A stretch of 27,068 bases of DNA from Lingula anatina. Its lineage: Eukaryota; Brachiopoda; Lingulata; Lingulida; Lingulidae. Position 1 is the stretch's first letter, and each line of letters starts with the position of its first letter. The stretch covers positions 167,428 through 194,495 of the forward strand of contig NW_019775740.1 of assembly GCF_001039355.2 (NCBI RefSeq), in the 5' to 3' direction. Of this stretch, positions 12,501 to 20,419 are shown piece after piece. Below the pieces are notes generated by a model. The model was not told where the DNA came from and ran no database searches. It worked only from the letters and a program-made list of their open reading frames with translations. A program made the position numbers and the translations under genes.

Positions 12501-13364
12501 CCTTGAAAATATATAATATTGGCTTTTTATATTTTTTATTGCTAAGCATAAACATAAGCACCTGGGAGTGTTTATTGTCAATTTGACAGCTTTCTGTATT
12601 GAGGTGAGATAGCAATCAGTATGGGGCGTGACTTCACCCCTGAACAAGATCTTATCACAAACAGTGGCATGGGTGATGACAGCATTTGGGCTTCAATTCA
12701 ATACCATCGTTTTGGTTTAAATGTTTTTGTCAAGGGGTTATGAGGCCCTAGTTACAAAGGCATTATTTTGTCTTCCTAAGGCCATAATGTTATAATGTCA
12801 TGGATGACATCTGCTCACACATCAGTTTTGCCTGTTCTAAACTGATATACCCAATAGTGTCATTAAATTGGCGTTAAACTGCGTTCATGGGTGCCCAGGT
12901 ATAAGAGAAATTTGAGAAACCAATTTTACATTTTTTACCCTAAAATCAAAATTATGACATCATCAATGAAATGACATTTCTGTAAATGCAAAGGAATATA
13001 GTCAATAAATACTTAAAATTCATTTACCAGTACATATCTCAAAACATGTACATAAAAACAGTAATTTAGTTTTTGTTTAACTCTAGCTGTCTATAACCTT
13101 AAGAACAACTTACACAGTTCCAGTCAATCTGATCTAATCAAAATCAAAATCAAAATCAAATATGAAAAGACTTACTGTAGCATCTTGTCCTGAGTAATGT
13201 CCTAAGAGTCGGGATCCTCCTGGATGCTTGTCTGACCACCTGGTCACATCATACACTTCGCCATCTATAACAATCCACCGGTCAGTTTTAATGGAATGCT
13301 TCTTGATTTCCTCCCATGTCAGGTACTTGGGTCCACCTTTATTTCCCTGTCCTCCTTTCCCCAT
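6531..13364 (-). CDS. FADS: Front-end fatty acyl desaturase (delta-5/delta-6/delta-8 type), 432 aa in 13 coding exons
   Basis: Coding exons in transcript order are 13364-13176, 11982-11836, 11447-11301, 11018-10917, 9614-9555, 9335-9270, 9080-9020, 8805-8729, 8530-8433, 7912-7828, 7355-7276, 7000-6875 and 6591-6531 (TAG at 6533-6531). They sum to 1299 nt in one frame. The start MGKGG matches the conserved vertebrate FADS N-terminus. Visible motifs are the cytochrome b5 heme motif HPGG (residues 47-50), histidine box 1 HDFGH (169-173), box 2 HYQHH (206-210) and box 3 QIEHH (367-371), where the first His is replaced by Gln as in front-end desaturases. The protein should sit in the ER membrane, take electrons through its own b5 domain and insert a double bond between an existing one and the carboxyl end of long-chain acyl-CoA. 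Length fits the family (about 440 aa). The regioselectivity cannot be read from the sequence. The acceptor before 7912 is weak but is the frame-keeping choice. Confidence 0.95.
9555..9614 (-). CDS. FADS: Desaturase exon carrying histidine box 2
   Basis: This 60-nt exon encodes 20 residues with both ends in phase 0, including [14 protein letters not shown]. It is almost identical in pattern to the HFQHHAKPN segment of vertebrate FADS proteins. The histidines ligand the di-iron centre. The acceptor is tttccag and the donor is gtgagt. Confidence 0.93.
10600..10860. repeat. Dispersed repeat with GACAAACAAACA core and imperfect terminal inverted repeats
   Basis: The stretch lies inside a desaturase intron. 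Its left end has ACCTCTGTCAAAG and its right end reads CCTTGGCGGAGGT, whose complement ACCTCCGCCAAGG matches the left in most positions. The core includes AACTTTTTGAGTTATGTTG and GACGGACAAACAAACAG. I recall very similar sequences scattered through many fish and marine invertebrate genomes, but I cannot assign it to a named family. It contains no meaningful ORF. Its right end is about 57 bp from a splice donor. Confidence 0.6.
11783..11815. repeat. Short tandem repeat, about 2.7 copies of a 12-mer
   Basis: The unit AACAATTTTAAA is repeated head to tail just downstream (minus strand) of the donor after the 11836-11982 exon. It is an intronic low-complexity repeat with no evident role. Confidence 0.7.
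12134..12830. repeat. AT-rich intronic repeat cluster with two direct-repeat pairs
   Basis: A 32-bp sequence at 12134-12165 is repeated exactly at 12515-12546, in the same orientation, both centred on GGCTTTTTATATTTTTTATT. A second, diverged pair joins 12160-12208 and 12775-12823, sharing CTAAGGCCA and ATGGATGACATC. The cluster sits in the first coding intron of the desaturase gene. It looks like fragments of a dispersed repeat, but no ends, inverted repeats or coding capacity could be defined. The single ambiguous base N at 12210 follows a GCGCGCGC run. Confidence 0.5.
13137..13161. repeat. (ATCAAA)4 microsatellite
   Basis: Four tandem ATCAAA units lie a few bases past the donor of the desaturase start exon. 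On the minus strand this reads through as a run of Asp-Phe codons, which explains the open frame there. It is intronic. Confidence 0.85.
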
Positions 13365-13383
13365 TATGCTGCTACAGTCTTTT
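13365..13383 (-). other. Short 5' UTR segment of the desaturase start exon
   Basis: On the minus strand a pyrimidine-rich acceptor ending ACTCTCAG is followed at 13383 by 19 bases and then the ATG at 13364. This shows that transcription starts in an upstream non-coding exon. The frame stays open through the acceptor, which is why a longer ORF can be drawn up to 13460, but those extra residues have no counterpart in the family. Confidence 0.6.
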
Positions 13384-14220
13384 CTGAGAGTAAAAAGAAC
13401 GTAATTATCATCAAACTTAATTATGGGAGATTCTGCCTCCTTACCCCTACATGTACTCACAACAAACTGGGATCCTTCTTGGATCCAGCATGCAGTGAAA
13501 AAAATCTAAATTTGATAAAAATTTGTATTTGATGTACAGATATTATTTAAGCAAAAAACATTTCATTTTTTTAAGCCTTTTAAAAATTTTTGTGCACATC
13601 CATCAAAATTAAAATGACAATCTAAATGTGTTATTGCATGACATCACATTACATTGAAATTTACCAGAATTCTCCCTTTAAGAAAAGTTAAACAACACAT
13701 GCTTTCAAGATGCTTTTGACATTTTTTCGTTTTGATTAATTGGTAAAATAAATCATATGACATGGAAAACATGACTAGAGGCACACACAATCTGATAACT
13801 TCATCACGTGTTCACCAATTTATCAGACATACAGTTTACAAAACTCCATTTCAAAATACACATGATATGACCAGTTTGCTGGATCAACCTTCAAGCTTGG
13901 AAAACAAGTGAAGACCAAATAATTTTTTAAAAATATTATCGATGTTATAACATATCATATCAGTGCCTTGTCCGCATTTGACAGATCTATTATGATTGTG
14001 GATTTTATGGCAATTTCCCATCCCCCTGTATCTGCTACCAGATGACAACTTGTGGATAACTTCATAAGCTAATCTGAGTCTCCATCATATTCATCATCTT
14101 TGTCATCACTCCTTTATCTTACTCTGAACTTTAGTTTGCAATAAACACGTGTCATTGCTATGATGCCTGGAAGCACTTGGTGAAAAATTAACACAGAATA
14201 AAAGCAAGGATAAAAGCAGT

Positions 14221-14308
14221 ATTCTATGGGCAAACCAAACCATGATAGAACTTGGTAAGACCATATTCTATGGGCAAGCCAATATATGATAGAACTTATT
14301 AAGACCAA
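14221..14308. repeat. Two-copy 44-bp tandem duplication
   Basis: Units 14221-14264 and 14265-14308 are head to tail. They share ATTCTATGGGCAA, ATGATAGAACTT and TAAGACCA, with a handful of substitutions between them. It is a small local duplication inside an intron with no coding or structural role visible. Confidence 0.8.
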
Positions 14309-14652
14309 GGTGAATTTTTGTCCACTTACCTAACTTGTAATTAAAAGTGAGAATACAAAGCACCTTGAGAGTCTCCCAAAAGATAGTTAGAATTGTCTTT
14401 AAGGCAATTTAATAAGGGGCAAAGTATGACTTGGTTTCTGTATTGACTGTGGAAGATGTCAGCTTATGTGGATGGCAGGCCGTCTTATAATTGCCCTTAG
14501 ATAATACATTTAGAGGATAACAACTCTTCACTTTGGTGGGAAGTGACATTAAACTGATTTTCCTGGGGTCAATGACAATTTCCCCACACTTTCCAATGGT
14601 TAATGAATTCTACATTAAAAGTTAATCAATTGTTTTTTAAGTGTGTTTTTTG

Positions 14653-14676
14653 TAATAATCTCTTAAGAGATTATTA
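14653..14676. repeat. Perfect 24-bp palindrome at the MITE centre
   Basis: The sequence is its own reverse complement, TAATAATCTCTT followed by AAGAGATTATTA. The matching segment of the second MITE copy (about 15671-15692) is a slightly decayed version. It is probably a structural part of the element. Confidence 0.85.
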
Positions 14677-14780
14677 TAGAGGTAGCCATCTATGAAGGTC
14701 CAAGTGGTCCAATGGCAAGCACAGATTTCAGATTTCAGTGGTAAAATGGAGAGTATTATATTTTTATGTGTTGTTAATAA

Positions 14781-14947
14781 CAGGGGCGGATTTAGGTCGT
14801 CTTCTGGGTCTCCCAGAAGACGGTCATATCTTCAAGTTTACATTGACAGGTATCTAATTTTTTCTGTCGGAAGACGGTCAAAAATGAGGATGGATCAATA
14901 AAGATAATTTGGAAGACTGTCAGAAAATAGCTCTGGATCTGCCCCTG
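14781..14947. mobile_element. hAT-like MITE nested in MITE copy A, 167 bp
   Basis: The left terminus CAGGGGCGGATTTAG is matched by the complement of the right terminus CTGGATCTGCCCCTG, the pattern of hAT terminal inverted repeats. AATAA is present immediately on both sides. Removing the element and one AATAA restores alignment to the uninterrupted MITE copy at 15501-15836, so the AATAA pair is likely the target-site duplication. Inside lies a hairpin with an 11-bp perfect stem (14798-14822) and three GAAGAC(G/T)GTCA direct repeats. There is no transposase. Confidence 0.75.
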
Positions 14948-15500
14948 AATAATGCATTTATTGTGGCATTTTTGATCTTATATACCGAGTTGTTATCCCT
15001 TTAATATAAGTTATAATTCTAGGGCAGCAACCTAGTCTCAGAGATATCAAAATGTACATCTAAAATGCCCCTGCAACCTAGCCTGACATAATCATTGAGA
15101 CAACACTGCAAACAATAAAGACATAACACATAATCAAACACTGGATCTATAAATCTAATTAGGAGGGTTCTATTTCTGAAAATGTAGACATTTTTTCTTT
15201 AAGTTGATTCAACTTAAGAAATGGCATAGATCAAATTAGGAATGGACTTCTTTCAGCCAAAGGGTCATTTTTCACAGCCCTCGAACCCCAGGCCTAACCC
15301 CCCCCCCCCCCCCCAATCTTTGGCCATACATTTATTGCTGAACTCATTTAAGTCCTCATTTAAGATTATTATTCCAAGACTTTTTTAAAAAAGCAATACT
15401 TAAGTACATTAGACTTTGACACATTGGTATTATATGCCAAACACTTGACTTAAAAATGAATGTGTTAACACTTGGAGGTGAGGGTCAGAAACAATGAAAG

Positions 15501-15836
15501 GGAATAACAACTCTTCAGATGAGATTCAAAATTCCACAATAAATACATTGTAAACAACTCAGAGAAATATTATTAACTCAATTTTCCACCAAATGGCAGT
15601 GATTGCAATTATTCTAAAATTCGTGCTTGCCATTGAACCAAGGGGACCTTCAAAGATGGCTACCCTCCATAATAATCTCTTAAAAGATTACTACAAAAAA
15701 CACTTATACAAAAAACAATCGACCAATTTGAATGTTGGAATGGATTCATTAACCATTGGAAAATATATGAAAATTGTAGTTTACCCTGGAAAAATCCATT
15801 TCATGGCACTTTTTCCATGGAAATGAAGAGACTACA
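15501..15836. mobile_element. MITE copy B, opposite orientation to copy A
   Basis: This begins GGAATAACAACTCTTCA, the complement of copy A's right end, and aligns in reverse complement along nearly all of copy A, including GCTTGCCATTG, GATGGCTACC and ATTAACCATTGGAAA. It lacks the hAT-like insertion and so preserves the empty site. Its far end (AATGAAGAGACTACA) is a decayed version of the other terminus. The two copies form inverted arms about 500 bp apart. Confidence 0.75.
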
Positions 15837-17056
15837 GCAAATTTAAAATAATCATACATCTATGTGAAAAGTTTTTTTTTTTTCATAATTCTTATCAGTT
15901 TGTGAATTATATGTATTGTATAACGATTTATAGCTACATTGATGGAAAACTTCTGACATCATTAAAGTATCCATTCCCCAAGAGTAATCACTACCAGCAA
16001 CATTTATAAAAACTATAAAGTCAATTTACTGTAACTATTTATGTAAACAAGAATTGTTATCTGTTTATTTAACTTCCCATGTTTGAGTAACCTTGATAAC
16101 TAATTTAATACCAGTAATTAGTAAGAATGTTTTATTATCTTCCCCATCACTTGTTACAGTGATATAGAATACAGAGCTGTACTAGTAAAGCTGTCCCATT
16201 AAATTGAGAGATATTGGTATTAATCAAAATTACAACAAACAACCAGGACACCAGCAAGAAAAACAGATTTGACTTTCACCTGGGCAAATGTCAAACCAAA
16301 CATCAACAATCCATCTTCAGTAATTTCTTTTAAAAATTCAGTAATAAATAGAAGAAAAAAGCTTGAATTTTAAGCCTACAATAACCAATTTGTTTTGCAT
16401 ATATTCTTCATTACTGAGACAGTGAGAATTATACATGTAATCTGGCAGCAGACATTGTTGCTATAACAACATAAAATGTTCATATAAACTCATTATTTCT
16501 GGTTGATAAGCGCTGGCTGTTATGAAAAGCTTTGTTATGTAAAGCCGTTACCACTGCGTGTGTCAAATACCCTGACCCCATTAGTGCACTCTTTTTAAAA
16601 GAACTCTTAAGAATCAATGCACTTTTTCGTGTTACATGTGTGCCCCCTTTAACATCATCAATAATAACTGGGAACAAAGCTACCAGGTCTAGAAATCAAT
16701 TAATTGGAACCCCCAGAGCAAGTAAAAAATATTTCCGGGCCAAATTCCTATTCGTTTTCACTCTATGGACAATGTCCCGTGCTTGAATAGTCTGAATAGC
16801 GTGCTCCGCTACACGTACCTGACAAACCGGCCGGCGCCAATCACTAGGCAGTCTTGACAACCCTCAAAATCGATGACAGTGAAAAATCCCGAATGATTTC
16901 AAACGTTCTCTTTTGTTTCTGCTTTTGACCGGTGTCAGCTTGGTGGTATGGAGCTCTAGAATGCCAAGGAAGTGGTCAATATAGACGTGACAGATAGCCT
17001 TCCACATTCACCCTGACATAACTAGCTATCTCAAGAAGTCAAGGTCATTCGCTCAC

Positions 17057-17100
17057 CTGATGCCGATTGCTTCAGTTGAGCCTTGAACTGGAATTTAAAT
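17057..17100 (-). other. Candidate first, non-coding exon and promoter area of the desaturase gene
   Basis: On the minus strand a good donor, CATCAG followed by gtgagc, ends at 17057 in a locally GC-richer stretch, about 3.7 kb upstream of the start exon. A CACGTG E-box at 17142-17147 lies just upstream in transcript direction. A second possible donor (TCAG followed by gtacgt) is at 16819. The 5' limit of the exon is not visible. The assignment is based only on position and splice signal. Confidence 0.3.
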
Positions 17101-17956
17101 TTACAATATACTTAATTTATGTTGTCGATCTAAAATCAGTTCACGTGGTTGTTTTTGTTGATATCTGATGCGGGTTATGAAAATATCGCTATCCTTACTT
17201 TTTAAATTTTGAATAAAACGCAGCTTCTCACCCGCACGCATTCAGTCAAACACTGTACTGCTGACGGGCTTGAATTTGATCACGTTAAGTGCACCCAGAG
17301 TGCACGAGCGTATCTTGTTGTCACTATCAGTTTCTACAGTATCAGTATCAGTATTTATTTCATCATATCATGTTTACAACTAAAAGTGTAACACTACAAC
17401 AACTTTTATCAATGCGTGGACTCAAGAATTCATCATTTTAGCACAAAATTTAATATTTTTGTTATTGCTTCAGTTCATATAGTGGCGCTGAAGATCAATA
17501 ATGATAGTTTGTATATTTTTGGCAACTTGGTATGTTAACTTCTGAAGCCAATAAATCACAGTACCTTCAAAGGAAAACTAATTATTAAATCCTTTAATGA
17601 TTGTTAGATGTAAATCTGTAGAAAATATATCACATACTGGTATATACAGTACAATATCACTTCATCATTAAAAGATAATTTAAAAATGTGAATCAAAAAG
17701 TAGGTTTAAAGCAAAACAAAACTTTAACATCAGTCAACCAGTTTTCACAATAAAAGCTTACAAATATCATGATACATACAGAGTACACACATCAGTAAAA
17801 ATGAGTAAATGATAAAAAATATTATCTGAATTCACCTGAGTGACTCATATCTTAATCAAAGATGGCTTCCTGATCAAATAAATTCGAGATCTGATACACT
17901 GATGTTGCATAATCTTTCTTTCAACATAATTTGGTGTAGTGACAAACTGACAGCTG
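17101..17956. other. Interval between desaturase 5' region and CNP stop; probably CNP 3' UTR
   Basis: No coding sequence is seen. On the minus strand this is downstream of the CNP stop. A minus-strand AATAAA (plus-strand TTTATT) is at 17353-17358, beside a short CAGTAT simple repeat, and ATTAAA variants occur near 17450. The plus-strand ORF at 17209-17391 has no family resemblance. Confidence 0.4.
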
Positions 17957-19520
17957 TCAATAATATCCACCAAACATGCTATGTACACGTAATGGTTCTC
18001 TAAAGTACACCATACATCTGCCATCCCCAAAGTAAACTGCTTTTCCCACAGAAATTTGAATTGCTTGAACTGCACTATTACCTAAAATCTCTGGTTCCAT
18101 ACTTATCATTTCAACCAGATCACTACCTGCTTGTACAGGTGAGTATCCCTTAGCACAACCAATTGTGATGTGTGCTTTGCTACCATATCCAGAAGATACA
18201 TTGTATGCACTGAATGTTCTACGACTGGCTGCTTTCTTTAAATCTTCTGTTTTAGGACCTCCATGCTGTCTAGGTTTCTGTTTTTCAGCTTGTGGTTTCT
18301 TTGCCTTTTGGGATGAAGACTTTGAACTGTCCAGGACAGTCAGTTTGCTCATCAAAGTTTCTAAGGCACCATCATCCTTATCACGTTTCAAGTCATCTTC
18401 ATTTCCCCATAGCTTTAACTGTTCTTTACTAAGCCTCACTCGAGCTGTGAGTGTCTTCGGCGTCAGTACAATCCCTATAATCTCAAGGCTAGATGAACGG
18501 TTCATGGACTGTTGAACAATATCACTCCTTGCATAGTCTCCACTACCTGGCACTTTTCCTTTGCCACAAAATTTGGCAGTGCAATGAAGTTTGTTACCAC
18601 CAGCGAAACCTTCACGAGAGTAGTAATTTCGAGCACTTCCACGGTTCTCTCCAAAACCTGTGATAAAATATTGAGGATTACTCAAATTTGCCTGTGATAA
18701 AACATGTCTTTATACAAGTTTAATATAGAAAAATATTTTTAAAACTTTCATAGGTTTTAACTGACATATAACAAATATATCAAAATGCAGAGAGGCAGAA
18801 AACCACTATAAGAACACAGAATGCTTTTAAAGATCATGTCCAAACAATTCTCAAAGACAATTAAATAAACATACCTATATTGTTTTTTATACATTCTCTG
18901 AACTGATCCACTTTTGTAAAACATTCCTGATAGACTGACATTCCCTGCTGGAGTATCATCTCCGAGTCAGGATAGTTCAAAAACCAAGCATAATACAATG
19001 GAATCATATCTTCAAAGTCCTCAAGCATATGCTCAATAGCATCTAATGGCACATTATGTGTATTCTTCTTAAAAAGTTCATTTTTGTCCTTATTCCACAA
19101 TGTCTTGGGTGTCACTAATATAACATGATAGTTAAATTTATGGGCAAGTTCTACATACTGCTGTGTTTTTCTCTGTTTGAGATTAGTGCTATCAATAATT
19201 ACCACTGGTGCACCACTAGCTAAGGCATCTAATGCTTTTTGCTGACAGGCTGCATGTGCTTCATTCAATAGTGATATATCGAACATATACACAGAACCAT
19301 GCATAAAAAAGTCATCCGATGTGCAGCATACTGAGTGTTTATACTTCTTCTTAATCAGCTTAGCAAGAGTTGTCTTTCCAGAGCCAGCAACACCTCGCAT
19401 GATAAACACAACCTGCGACCTCTTGATGTAAGCAATTGTATCAGCATCTTGTAAGAAAGGGAAATTTGTTGACTCGTCATGTTGTTGTTTTTTCTTCTTT
19501 TTGGATTTCTTTTTCCTCAT
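17957..19520 (-). CDS. CNP: CNP-type 2',3'-cyclic-nucleotide 3'-phosphodiesterase with P-loop kinase domain, 448 aa
   Basis: Two coding exons, 19520-18875 and 18657-17957 (TGA at 17959-17957), join in frame through a Gly codon split G|GT (donor gtatgt, acceptor tatcacag). Residues 20-28 read FPFLQDADT, as in vertebrate CNP. The P-loop GVAGSGKT is at 43-50, with TSDDFF (67-72) and a Walker-B-like IIDSTN (108-113). The C-terminal half is a 2H phosphoesterase with HCT (240-242) and HIT (378-380), plus VLTPKTLTARV and a GGYY terminus matching the family. CNP hydrolyses 2',3'-cyclic nucleotides to 2'-nucleotides, and related invertebrate enzymes act in RNA-end healing. Unlike mammalian CNP the protein stops at GGYY with no C-terminal CaaX box, starts with a polybasic segment (MRKKKSKKKKKQQ), and has a Lys/Ser-rich linker between the HxT motifs. 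MRKKK is chosen as start because it is the first in-frame ATG after the acceptor at 19543. Confidence 0.93.
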
Positions 19521-19543
19521 TACCAGGAAGCTGCACCACCTAT
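19521..19543 (-). other. 5' UTR part of the CNP start exon
   Basis: On the minus strand the acceptor TTTTCAATAG precedes 23 bases and then the ATG at 19520. The frame is open further upstream (to 19622) but the residues there are not CNP-like, so splicing from an upstream untranslated exon is more likely than a longer N-terminus. Confidence 0.55.
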
Positions 19544-20264
19544 CTATTGAAAAATTAAAAACATATTTTAAACATATTTTACAAGTATTTGTAAAATCGT
19601 AACTGTTTGCTAAAATTGACAAAATGTATTACAAAATTTTTGGGCTGGTTTGCTTGGGCTGGACTCACTGTAAATTTATCTTTGACCAAATTAAACATCC
19701 ACATTTTAGACTCCCTATTCCCCAAATACTGGGAAAACCCCCGATTCAATTCCATGTATCCATGAAAGTGTTACGTGTTAGTACTCCTACTTAGGGCTTC
19801 TGAGGTGTACTGCATGTGCTTAAGTACAACCAAGAACAGAAATATATAGAAATAGCTAGCCATACCGCATACGCTGTATGAAAACAATCATAACCTAACT
19901 TTCACTTTCACTGTGTCAGCTTGATTTTACCGATTGTTGTCTATTAGTCTTTCAAATGTTGCAATGGCCAAGTGCAAAACTTACCATATTCAAGTTTAAG
20001 TTAAACAAATATGTCAGGTGAAAGGAGTTCGTTAAAAATTCGTGAATCAGTATTACCAAATCATCAGAACCTTTACTCTGCTTGCATCTCACTTCCTCGT
20101 AACACCCTGCCGCCCTAAACATTAGCTCTGCACCAAATGTTTATAATCTCCAATCCAAATCCAGAGGGTGTGCAAAAAACATTCAATTAATATTTTTCTT
20201 CTTTGGTTTCCTACACATTATTATTTGGTTTTTATGAGATAGTGAAAGTAATGTTAAAATTTAC

Positions 20265-20330
20265 CAGTAGCGCAATGGTCATGCCGATTAAATCCGTGAC
20301 CCGAAGTCCTCTGTGTTGACACAGCGCCAT
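20265..20330 (-). other. Candidate CNP first exon with an upstream ORF (MALCQHRGLR...)
   Basis: On the minus strand an ATG in the context CCAATATGGCGCTG starts 22 open codons that end at a possible donor, CTACTG followed by gtaaat. If joined to the acceptor at 19543, the frame continues for seven codons and stops at TAA (19522-19520), whose last A is the first base of the CNP ATG. The ATGGCG context resembles YY1/TISU-like start elements. A stronger donor (ATATG followed by gtaagt) at 19985 may mark another 5' exon, so the structure is uncertain. Confidence 0.35.
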
Positions 20331-20419
20331 ATTGGATCGCCTGCTAGAGTCCACACTCTGTGCACGAGAAGCAGATTTTCGATTTATTCTTCCTCCAAAG
20401 ATGGTAGAATTAGGCAAGG

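Larger units (their letters stand above)
14515..14999. mobile_element. MITE copy A, interrupted by a nested hAT-like element
   Basis: The element starts GGATAACAACTCTTCA and ends GAGTTGTTATCC, so its termini are inverted repeats. Its body matches, in reverse complement, the copy at 15501-15836 across TTCCAATGGTTAATGAAT, the AATCTCTTAAGAGATT centre and CAATGGCAAGCAC, and again after the nested insertion through ATTTATTGTGG to GTTGTTAT. Without the insertion it is about 313 bp. It has no ORF. A perfect 24-bp palindrome marks its centre. Superfamily is not assigned because the target-site duplication is unclear. Confidence 0.75.
13384..17056. other. Large 5' intron of the desaturase, mostly repeats, no coding sequence seen
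   Basis: This interval lies between the start exon and the candidate first exon. It holds a 44-bp tandem duplication, two inverted MITE copies with a nested hAT-like element, and a long poly(C) run (about 15299-15314). ORFs at 15593-15826 and 16480-16786 are chance frames; the first lies wholly inside a MITE. I see no exon with protein character on either strand. Confidence 0.55.

Noticed and set aside
13365-13460. N-terminal extension of the desaturase start exon
   Set aside because: The frame is open, but a pyrimidine-rich acceptor at 13384-13386 and the conserved MGKGG start show this is intron.
15593-15826. 77-codon plus-strand ORF
   Set aside because: It lies entirely inside MITE copy B; the other copy does not preserve the frame.
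16480-16786. Overlapping ORFs on both strands
   Set aside because: Neither resembles a protein family and they are antisense shadows of each other in the desaturase 5' intron.
18165-18515. 116-codon plus-strand ORF
   Set aside because: It is the antisense of the CNP second exon and its residues show no family character.
18658-18703. Alternative acceptor and Met start for the second CNP exon (MSNPQYFITG)
   Set aside because: The upstream acceptor (TATCACAG ending at about 18692) would put an in-frame TAA after a few codons. The acceptor at 18658 keeps the frame from the first exon.
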